Positions 1 to 5,973 of a stretch of DNA of 5,973 nt are shown here, piece after piece. The stretch's first letter is position 1, and each line of letters opens with the position of its first letter. The notes under the pieces were generated by a model. It searched no databases, had not been told where the DNA came from, and worked only from the letters and a program-made list of their open reading frames with translations. The DNA comes from an uncultured Porphyromonadaceae bacterium (lineage in GTDB: Bacteria; Bacteroidota; Bacteroidia; Bacteroidales; CAMTPD01), in NCBI GenBank assembly GCA_947074265.1, contig CAMTPD010000109.1:1-5973 (forward strand). Reading direction: 5' to 3'. The translations under genes and the position numbers were made by a program.

Positions 1-46
1 AGATTCTCCGGAGTGACTGGAGTTCAGACGTGTGCTCTTCCGATCT
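1..46 (+). other. Illumina adapter contamination (P7 tail, i7 index, read-2 primer)
   Basis: Positions 13-46 match the 34-nt Illumina multiplexing read-2 primer exactly, from GTGACTGGAG to CTTCCGATCT. The four bases at 1-4 (AGAT) match the end of the P7 oligo. The eight bases between them (5-12, TCTCCGGA) sit exactly where the i7 index belongs, and their reverse complement, TCCGGAGA, matches TruSeq HT index D702 as I remember it. This is library sequence left on a contig end. Genomic sequence starts at about 47. The reading frame of the next gene stays open through the adapter, so an automatic gene caller can place a false GTG start at position 30. The residues MCSSD, and two bases of the following Leu codon, would then be adapter-derived. 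Confidence 0.97.
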
Positions 47-47
47 A

Positions 48-3000
48 GAGCAAATCAGTTGGTCTGCATTGATTGGAGGCCTTTTGGCTGTTATCATACT
101 TTGGTTCTTTCTTAAAAACATGCGATTGGTTATTATCATTGCATTATCTATTCCAATCTCTATATTTACAGCATTCAACCTATTTTATGCCTTTGGAGTA
201 TCGATCAATAGTTTTACACTTATCGGAATGGCCCTTGCCGTAGGAATGTTGCTCGACAACAGTATTGTTGTACTCGAGAACATCTACCGGCTTTCGGCTC
301 AAGGATATACTCCGGAGAAAGCAGTTACAGAAGGAACCAAAGAAGTTTGGCGCTCGATCTTTGCAGCCACACTTACAACCATTACCGTATTCCTTCCTTT
401 TGTCTTTTCAGATAATTACATCATACAATTGATGGGATATCAAATAGGTGTATCCATCATCTCCACACTCTGCATTTCGTTGTTTGTTGCACTACTCTTT
501 ATACCAATGACTACTTATCTTATGCTCAAGTTTAAGAAAGGAGATAGTCGTTTTTATGAGAAAGTTGCCATAACTCAGCGCCCTACACAAATCTACTTGG
601 TACTATTAAAGACCTGTATGCGCAATCCTTTTGCGGCATGTATAGGAGCGTTAGTCATGCTACTTCTGGTTATCTTGATAAACATGTCGACATCTTTTAT
701 AACCGGTAAAGTTGTAAAATCAAATCGCATCAACATTCAACTGTCTACACGCTTTGGTAGCACGTTGGATGAAACAAACAGCGTTATAGAATTATACGAA
801 AGTCGCATTATTGATATTCCTGAGATAAAAGAAGTCGTTACCAATATATCTGAAAACACAGCCAATATCACTTTAGTTATGAAGGAAAACTTCGAGCGAA
901 TTGGCCGTAGAGACATTGGAGTCGTTCGTGATGAGCTCATGCAAAAAATACCACACGAACGGATTACCTCAATTATGATAAACGAAGCACATTCCGGAGG
1001 GCAAAACAATGCGATGATGAACGGAATGGGACAAATGATGAGTATGCTTGGTGCCGGTGGTGGCAGAAAAGGAATACTTATTAAGGGTAGCGACTTCGAA
1101 ATGATGCAGATCGTAGGCGAAGACCTACGATACCAAGTAAGCAAACTAGACTTCATATCATGGAACAACCTTTCATCTACCGGTCGTCGTCCCGAGATAC
1201 ACCTCCTGTTTGACCAACCATTGCTTCATTCATACGAGATCAGCCGTTCAGATATAGCCAACGGACTCATGTCGCTCAATAGGGATTTTACCAGTGGATC
1301 TCAAATCACCATTGATGACAAAGATTACGAAATTATTATTCGTGAAGAGCGTCCGAAAAAAGAAGACCCTACAGATTTGCCTAAAGAAAAAAGCATTGAT
1401 GAGCTCAAACGTATACAAGTAAGCAATGCCAAAGGTGGAATTCAATCAATCGATGAAATCGCAACTGTGATCAAGTCGAGAGGAATTTCAAACATTTCAC
1501 GTGTTGATAAAGAAAAACAAATCAGACTCAACTACGGATTCAAGTTCGAAGACAAAGCCTCTGAAGAGGTTCTAAACGGATACAAGCAAGAAATCGAACA
1601 GTTAATCGCAAATTACAATCTTCCTGCCGGTATCGCAATCGAAATTATTGAGGAAGAAGACCAGTTTGCCGACTTCAAGTTTCTGATTTTCGCTGCCTTT
1701 ATTCTTATATTTATGATTCTTGCATCCGTATTCGAATCATTGGTTACGCCGTTTGTACTCCTTTTTACCATTCCTTTAGCAGCAATAGGATCATTAGTTG
1801 CATTGCTTTTATCGGGCAATAGCTTGATGAATGCCAATTCACTTACCGGCTTTCTTATTCTGCTCGGAGTAGTAGTAAACAACGGAATCATCTTAATCGA
1901 CTACTCAAATATATTGCGCCAACGCGGCTATTGTCGCAACCGGGCACTCATCATGGCCGGACTCTCGCGTATGCGTCCTATATTGATTACATCCATAACT
2001 ACCATCGTAGCCATGTTTCCACTGGCACTTGGCAACAACGAATACTCGGGTATTATCGGAGCTCCTTTTGCCATTACTGTAATTGGAGGATTGGCTTGTT
2101 CTGCATTGCTTACACTAATAATGATTCCAACCGTATGCGTCGGACTCGAAAACAGCATTGCATGGTATAAGACATTACATAAAAACATATACATCTTACA
2201 TGCTCTTCTCTTTGCCGCAGCCATCTGCTATATTTATTTCAATATAAGCGGATTGCTACTCAAGTGCGTTTGGTTTGTAGGGGTAACACTCCTTATCCCG
2301 GGAGTGACATTCTTTATTCTCAATTCATTACGCAGAGCAGATAGCAGTCTCATACCTGAGCATAAGTCTATCCACATCAGAGTTGAGAATCTGGTAAAGA
2401 TTTATGACAGACCTTCATTATTTGTCAGACAATGGCAAAGTGGAGTTATATTGCGTCGTCGCCTCGGTCTTACCAATGAGTTTCATAACCTCAAAGACTT
2501 CCTCAAAAGCAGTTGGCAGTATGCATTGTTTGGATTCATAATTTACTTTACCTGGTTCTACCTCGAAAGCACCTTTTGGAAACTGGTCTTCTCGATCGTG
2601 ATCTACCGTTTTATACTTTTATTTATCGGACAAATCAACGGATACAGGCATTATAAAAACAAGTCGACACGTTGGAGCAGTCGCATTGCAACCATCCTAA
2701 AATGGGGATTACCACTTATCCTTTGCATCATCTTTGGAAAACAAACCTATGCAACCGGATTAGCAGTCTTTTCTTTATTGATATGGTATGCAGTATTGCA
2801 AATCATCCGAACTTCCGAGTTTCTATATAGCAACCAAGTCAATACCGAACGCTTGGAAGGACGCTTTGCTGCATTTAGAAGTCGCTATTACAAGTTTGTA
2901 AAAAGCATTCCGATCATCGGCAAGCGCCACGTTCCATTCAAAGCCCTCAAAGGCGTATCATTCGATATCAAAACGGGGATGTTTGGTTTGCTCGGGCCCA

Positions 3001-3761
3001 ATGGTGCTGGCAAGTCTACCTTTATGCGCATCATTACCGGTATTCTCGAACAAAGCTACGGAACCATTCATATCAATCAATACAACACAAAAGAATACCG
3101 GGAAGAGCTGCAAGGGCTAATTGGGTTCTTGCCTCAAGAATTTGGCACGTACGAAAACATGTCTTCGTGGGATTTCCTCAACTACGAAGCTATTCTCAAG
3201 GGAGTTGTAGACCCCAAAGTGCGAAGAGAACGTCTCGAATACGTGCTGAAAGCCGTACACATGTACGACCGAAAAGACGCGAAGATCGTCTCATTCTCGG
3301 GAGGGATGAAACAACGTATCGGGATTGCGCTTATATTGCTCAACCTTCCTCGTATCCTTGTTGTCGACGAACCCACAGCCGGACTCGATCCGCGCGAGCG
3401 TATTCGTTTCAGAAATCTGCTTGTAGAATTGAGTAAAGAACGCATCGTAATCTTCTCTACTCACATCATCGAAGACATTGCCAGCTCATGTAATCAGGTA
3501 GCCATCATTAACAAAGGCGACCTTAAATACTTTGGTAATCCGCGCGAGATGGTAAACTATGCCCATAACAAAGTGTGGCAGTTTAATATCTCTGCACAAC
3601 GATTCGAAGAAGAACTTGATGTAAGCATGGTAGTACACCACATTCAAGAAGGAGATCTTATCAAGGTAAGATACATATCAGCCGACGTTCCGCACGAAGG
3701 AGCGCAGCTTGTAGAGCCGAACTTGGAAGATGCTTACCTATGCATGCTTAAAAACTTATAA
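48..3761 (+). CDS. RND efflux permease fused to an ABC-2-type ATP-binding domain (5' truncated)
   Basis: This is a hybrid inner-membrane exporter; the substrate is unknown. Residues are numbered from the false GTG at 30, and the first genuine codon is residue 7. Residues 13-160 correspond to AcrB TM2-TM6, including the TM4 motif around G66-E83 (GMALAVGMLLDNSIVVLEN). TM7 is about 199-222, one porter loop is 223-550, and TM8-TM12 lie at about 551-703. Missing are TM1 and the first periplasmic loop, roughly 330 residues by comparison with AcrB. Residues 718-765 add two membrane segments, and 830-926 add about four more. The ATPase follows with Walker A G989-T997, Q-loop Q1036, signature S1090-G1091-G1092, Walker B ending D1113 with catalytic E1114, D-loop D1120 and switch H1145. 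A DrrA-like C-terminal extension ends in NLEDAYL. The ATPase is therefore likely active. In-frame methionines are absent from 699 to 983, so the ATPase has no obvious ATG start of its own and the fusion looks real. A permease gene follows after 12 nt. The RND and ABC assignments are firm; how the two halves cooperate is unknown. Confidence 0.93.
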   Translation, partial: EQISWSALIGGLLAVIILWFFLKNMRLVIIIALSIPISIFTAFNLFYAFGVSINSFTLIGMALAVGMLLDNSIVVLENIYRLSAQGYTPEKAVTEGTKEVWRSIFAATLTTITVFLPFVFSDNYIIQLMGYQIGVSIISTLCISLFVALLFIPMTTYLMLKFKKGDSRFYEKVAITQRPTQIYLVLLKTCMRNPFAACIGALVMLLLVILINMSTSFITGKVVKSNRINIQLSTRFGSTLDETNSVIELYESRIIDIPEIKEVVTNISENTANITLVMKENFERIGRRDIGVVRDELMQKIPHERITSIMINEAHSGGQNNAMMNGMGQMMSMLGAGGGRKGILIKGSDFEMMQIVGEDLRYQVSKLDFISWNNLSSTGRRPEIHLLFDQPLLHSYEISRSDIANGLMSLNRDFTSGSQITIDDKDYEIIIREERPKKEDPTDLPKEKSIDELKRIQVSNAKGGIQSIDEIATVIKSRGISNISRVDKEKQIRLNYGFKFEDKASEEVLNGYKQEIEQLIANYNLPAGIAIEIIEEEDQFADFKFLIFAAFILIFMILASVFESLVTPFVLLFTIPLAAIGSLVALLLSGNSLMNANSLTGFLILLGVVVNNGIILIDYSNILRQRGYCRNRALIMAGLSRMRPILITSITTIVAMFPLALGNNEYSGIIGAPFAITVIGGLACSALLTLIMIPTVCVGLENSIAWYKTLHKNIYILHALLFAAAICYIYFNISGLLLKCVWFVGVTLLIPGVTFFILNSLRRADSSLIPEHKSIHIRVENLVKIYDRPSLFVRQWQSGVILRRRLGLTNEFHNLKDFLKSSWQYALFGFIIYFTWFYLESTFWKLVFSIVIYRFILLFIGQINGYRHYKNKSTRWSSRIATILKWGLPLILCIIFGKQTYATGLAVFSLLIWYAVLQIIRTSEFLYSNQVNTERLEGRFAAFRSRYYKFVKSIPIIGKRHVPFKALKGVSFDIKTGMFGLLGPNGAGKSTFMRIITGILEQSYGTIHINQYNTKEYREELQGLIGFLPQEFGTYENMSSWDFLNYEAILKGVVDPKVRRERLEYVLKAVHMYDRKDAKIVSFSGGMKQRIGIALILLNLPRILVVDEPTAGLDPRERIRFRNLLVELSKERIVIFSTHIIEDIASSCNQVAIINKGDLKYFGNPREMVNYAHNKVWQFNISAQRFEEELDVSMVVHHIQEGDLIKVRYISADVPHEGAQLVEPNLEDAYLCMLKNL

Positions 3762-3773
3762 ACTCTAGTAATC

Positions 3774-4487
3774 ATGAAAATAAAAGACCTGTTATCTACA
3801 GTTGTTCCAATGACCAAGTACAACACAGAGATTATCTTTGCCAATAAATTCATTTGGTTTCTACTGGCATCGTTGGTATTTTATATGCTCACAATGTTTC
3901 TCAGTGTCTGGAACAACTCAGAGTTGAACACAGGATTAGTATACGAACTCCTGTTTTTCCCCTCACTACTCATCGTGTTCTACCCTACTTCATTCAGCAT
4001 TCAGAACGATGAAGACTGCAAAATCCTTGAGATCATTTTCGGTATCCCAAACTACCGCTTCAAGGTATGGCTTATCCGCCTTGTTATGATCTACGTTTTG
4101 GTATATTTCTTACTTATCATCTTTGCATATATCGGATCGATCATGCTCTATGAAGTCAATCCGTTTCAAATAGCCAATAGCATCATGCTGCCGGTCTTGT
4201 TTTTAGGAAATCTTGCCTTTATGTTCTCTACCATTATTCGTAGTGGTAGCGGAACATCAATCGTAATGATTGTAATAGGACTTGTCTCGTTTTTCATTAC
4301 CCGCAATGGCATCTTAAAGAATAGCATGTGGGATATCTTTCTCAATCCCTTTAGTGAAATCAGAGACATGAACATGGTTATTTGGCAAGATATCATCTTC
4401 AAAAACAGAATGTTTCTTGCCGTTGGCTGTATCGTTGCATTGCTTATAGCGATGCAAAACCTGCAAAAACGCGAACGCTTTGTGTAA
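3774..4487 (+). CDS. ABC-2-type transporter permease, six TM segments
   Basis: This is a 237-residue inner-membrane protein, probably the transmembrane partner of the ATPase domain fused to the upstream RND protein. Hydrophobic segments lie at about 26-44, 56-74, 100-122, 133-153, 161-176 and 213-228, the six-helix plan of ABC-2 permeases. The stretch after TM2 (NDEDCKILEIIFGIPNYRFKVW, about 78-99) is polar and resembles the cytoplasmic element of ABC-2 permeases that contacts the ATPase. The chain has no signal peptide, no large periplasmic domain and no ATP-binding motif of its own. The ATG at 3774 is preferred because it lies 12 nt after the upstream stop, which suggests translation from one transcript. 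No Shine-Dalgarno sequence is visible, as is usual in Bacteroidota. It could act as a homodimer, or with the extra membrane segments of the fusion protein. The family call rests on topology and context, and the substrate is unknown. Confidence 0.8.
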   Translation: MKIKDLLSTVVPMTKYNTEIIFANKFIWFLLASLVFYMLTMFLSVWNNSELNTGLVYELLFFPSLLIVFYPTSFSIQNDEDCKILEIIFGIPNYRFKVWLIRLVMIYVLVYFLLIIFAYIGSIMLYEVNPFQIANSIMLPVLFLGNLAFMFSTIIRSGSGTSIVMIVIGLVSFFITRNGILKNSMWDIFLNPFSEIRDMNMVIWQDIIFKNRMFLAVGCIVALLIAMQNLQKRERFV

Positions 4488-4509
4488 AATCATACAAATC
4501 ATCCTCAAC

Positions 4510-5448
4510 ATGAAAAACTATCGTATAGCATCCCTCTGTTTGATTCTCTTTTGCTATTGCGCCTCGCTATTTGCAAAAGACGTATATCTATTCTCGTATT
4601 TTACTGGCAACGGCGAAGACGGTTTGCATTTTGCTTATAGCGAAGACGGACTGCAATGGACACCAGTTGCCGATGGAAAGAGCTTTCTGACACCGCAGCT
4701 TGGTAAAGATAAATTGATGCGCGACCCAAGTATCGTACAAGGAGAAGACGGACTATTTCATATGGTATGGACTACCGGATGGTGGGACAAACACATCGGA
4801 CACGCTTCATCGTCCGACTTAATCAATTGGAGCAACCAGCAAATCATCCCGGTTATGGATCATCTTCCCGAAACCAAAAACAGCTGGGCTCCCGAAGTCT
4901 TCTACGACTCTAAGAGTAAACAGTATTACATCATTTGGGCATCAACCATCCCGGGGATGCATTCGCCCGTTGCCGAGAGTGAAACCGAAAAAGGGTTGAA
5001 TCACAGACAATACTTTGTAACAACACCAGACTTCGAAACATTTTCCCCTACGGCGATCTTCTTTAACCCCGACTTTAGTGTCATCGACGGAGCTATCTTA
5101 CAACAAGGCAACGAGTATTTGTTCTTTGTCAAGAACGAAAACCCGAATCCTCCACAAAAAAACATCCGTGTTACGCGTACCCGCGACTTAAAGAAAGGCT
5201 TCCCAATCGCAGTGTCGGAGCCCATCACAGGCAACTATTGGGCCGAAGGAGCATCACCTCTGCAAGTAGGGAAATACATCTACGTCTACTTCGATAAATA
5301 CATGGAAGGAAAATACGGAGCCGTTCGCTCTGGCGATGGCGGGAAAACATGGGAAGACGTATCTGATCAAATTACATTCCCAAAAGGCACGCGTCACGGC
5401 ACAGCCTTCAAGGTAGATAAAAAGACCGCACAAAAGCTCCTTGAATAA
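4510..5448 (+). CDS. Secreted GH43-like glycoside hydrolase
   Basis: This 312-residue protein is predicted to leave the cytoplasm and hydrolyse a glycosidic bond. GH43 enzymes act on arabinose-, xylose- or galactose-containing glycans by an inverting mechanism. Residues 1-22 form a signal peptide (MKNYR, then a hydrophobic core, ending SLFA before KD). The mature part is about one five-bladed beta-propeller long. The three acidic GH43 residues can be proposed by eye: base D72 in RDPSI, pKa-tuning D193 in VIDGA, and acid E246 in WAEGAS. WAPEVF (127-131 core) and RHGT (295-298) also fit the family. Asp-box-like turns occur at SEDGLQW (44-50) and SGDGGKTW (274-281). The start at 4510 is chosen because the signal peptide begins there; a TTG at 4480 would add ten residues and overlap the permease gene. 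The gene lies 22 nt after the permease and is probably co-transcribed with it. No SusC/SusD pair or regulator is in view, so the glycan target cannot be named. The fold call is fairly sure; the specificity is open. Confidence 0.85.
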   Translation: MKNYRIASLCLILFCYCASLFAKDVYLFSYFTGNGEDGLHFAYSEDGLQWTPVADGKSFLTPQLGKDKLMRDPSIVQGEDGLFHMVWTTGWWDKHIGHASSSDLINWSNQQIIPVMDHLPETKNSWAPEVFYDSKSKQYYIIWASTIPGMHSPVAESETEKGLNHRQYFVTTPDFETFSPTAIFFNPDFSVIDGAILQQGNEYLFFVKNENPNPPQKNIRVTRTRDLKKGFPIAVSEPITGNYWAEGASPLQVGKYIYVYFDKYMEGKYGAVRSGDGGKTWEDVSDQITFPKGTRHGTAFKVDKKTAQKLLE

Positions 5449-5454
5449 GAAGTT

Positions 5455-5512
5455 AGCTTCTTGCTCCTTACTTACTTTAATACTCAACAAAAGTAAGTAA
5501 GAAGCTTTTGTT
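5455..5512 (+). terminator. Putative Rho-independent terminator after the GH43 gene
   Basis: A perfect 12-bp inverted repeat, CTTACTTACTTT (5467-5478) and AAAGTAAGTAAG (5490-5501), encloses an 11-nt loop. An outer pairing of AGCTTC (5455-5460) with GAAGCT (5501-5506) can extend the stem around a one-sided 7-nt bulge. TTTTGTT follows at 5506-5512. The stem is AT-rich, so it may be a modest terminator. It starts seven bases after the GH43 stop and lies between two convergent genes. On the minus strand no T-run follows the hairpin, so it should mainly stop plus-strand transcription. Nothing else is visible in the gap. Confidence 0.65.
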
Positions 5513-5972
5513 AAATGGTTATCTCATTTTGCCTTACAAACTCAACTCCAATTTTATCTTTCAACATTCTTTTCTGCACCATTTCATTTTGGTGAAAGCC
5601 TGTATAAGTAGGATTACAAAGTATAGGTTTTGCGATTTGATGCGCTAAAGCCGGATGATGCTCTCGGAAGCTTAATATTGTTTCTTCAAACTTTTCTCGC
5701 GCGTCTTTTAGCCAATTGCCTCGTCTTCCTCTGTTCTTTATTTCGATACAATGAATGGAGTTGTTAAACTGAAGAAAACCTTCACATCTTTTTATTGGAT
5801 CAACCCCAGCGTTATTTGATGAAAAAAGAGAAGTGCTTCTATCTTCAGTGTCTAAATTATAAGTTCCCGTTCTATAGATCGTAATACACCAATTTACGGC
5901 TTTAAACATTACCGGTATATGCCATATATTGTTGACTATAAAGTAGGTTTCTCGATTCGGATTGATTACAAC
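5511..5972 (-). CDS. Possible PD-(D/E)XK nuclease-like protein, C-terminal 153 residues only
   Basis: The minus-strand frame is open from the right edge of the window to the TAA at 5511-5513. The gene is cut off and its true start is not in view. The ATG at 5907-5909 is unlikely to be the start, because 21 plausible codons (VVINPNRETYFIVNNIWHIPV) precede it in frame. Numbering the visible residues from the edge, a predicted strand-like stretch KRCEGFLQF (61-69) is followed by IHCIEIKNRG (73-82), then WLKDAREKFEETILSF, which is probably helical. An acid (D58 or E64) followed by E77-x-K79 fits the spacing of the PD-(D/E)XK fold, whose members cut or process nucleic acids. That match is a short motif and is only suggestive. 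The region is AT-rich: my hand count gives about 36% GC over 5521-5880. The gene is convergent with the GH43 gene, so it belongs to a different transcription unit. It could instead be an uncharacterised Bacteroidota protein without nuclease activity. Confidence 0.6.
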   Translation of the reverse strand, partial: VVINPNRETYFIVNNIWHIPVMFKAVNWCITIYRTGTYNLDTEDRSTSLFSSNNAGVDPIKRCEGFLQFNNSIHCIEIKNRGRRGNWLKDAREKFEETILSFREHHPALAHQIAKPILCNPTYTGFHQNEMVQKRMLKDKIGVEFVRQNEITI

Positions 5973-5973
5973 T

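Noticed and set aside
30..47. GTG at 30 as the start of the RND-ABC gene
   Set aside because: It lies inside the Illumina adapter, and the protein it would start lacks TM1 and the first periplasmic loop.
737..2224. Several antisense open frames of 65-143 codons within the RND gene
   Set aside because: They are antisense to a strongly conserved coding sequence, have biased low-complexity composition and show no recognisable domain, so they are shadows.
3167..3445. Short frames on both strands overlapping the ATPase motifs
   Set aside because: They are alternative-frame readings of the Walker and signature region, with Arg/Ser-rich composition and no family resemblance.
4480..4509. TTG at 4480 as the start of the GH43 gene
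   Set aside because: It overlaps the end of the permease gene and would place ten extra residues before a normal signal peptide. The ATG at 4510 fits better.
4546..4566. Lipoprotein signal in the GH43 leader (cysteines at residues 15 and 17)
   Set aside because: The residues before each cysteine (ILF and FCY) do not fit a lipobox. A type I cleavage near A22 is more likely.
5001..5490. Antisense frames opposite the GH43 gene
   Set aside because: They lie opposite conserved catalytic motifs and run into the terminator hairpin, with no independent evidence for a gene.
5907..5909. Minus-strand ATG as the true start of the right-edge gene
   Set aside because: The frame continues upstream with plausible protein sequence to the end of the window, so the gene is more likely 5' truncated.
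1..5973. tRNA or rRNA genes, CRISPR arrays, insertion-sequence ends or long repeats
   Set aside because: I saw none; apart from the hairpin at 5467-5501, no notable repeat stood out by eye.

Overview
The window looks like an assembled contig from a Bacteroidota bacterium, probably of the order Bacteroidales. The evidence is moderate GC, no recognisable Shine-Dalgarno sequence before the two complete genes, RND and GH43 protein styles common in that group, and a fused RND-ABC protein. This assignment rests on protein style and is not proven. Both ends cut through genes.

Layout: positions 1-46 are not biological. They are an untrimmed Illumina i7/read-2 adapter, including an 8-nt index. From 47 to 3761 runs one long plus-strand frame that has lost its true 5' end. 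It encodes an RND-type efflux pump (TM2 to TM12 present), then about six further membrane segments, then a complete ABC ATPase domain. A six-TM ABC-2-type permease follows 12 nt downstream (3774-4487). A secreted GH43-like glycoside hydrolase follows 22 nt after that (4510-5448). A hairpin with a short T-tract (about 5455-5512) closes this plus-strand unit. The last 460 bases hold the 3' part of a minus-strand gene that runs off the right edge. It encodes a possible PD-(D/E)XK nuclease-like protein and is lower in GC than the rest.

Working model: the RND-ABC fusion and the small permease probably form one export machine in the inner membrane. The permease is the natural membrane partner for the fused ATPase, and the RND half would normally reach the outer membrane through an adaptor and a TolC-like channel encoded upstream of this contig. 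The GH43 enzyme may be co-transcribed with them, but no functional link is visible.

The most unusual feature is the architecture of the first protein. A proton-driven pump fold and an ATP-driven engine share one chain, and the first strand motif of the ATPase appears to be separated from the rest of its domain by a membrane-spanning insert.
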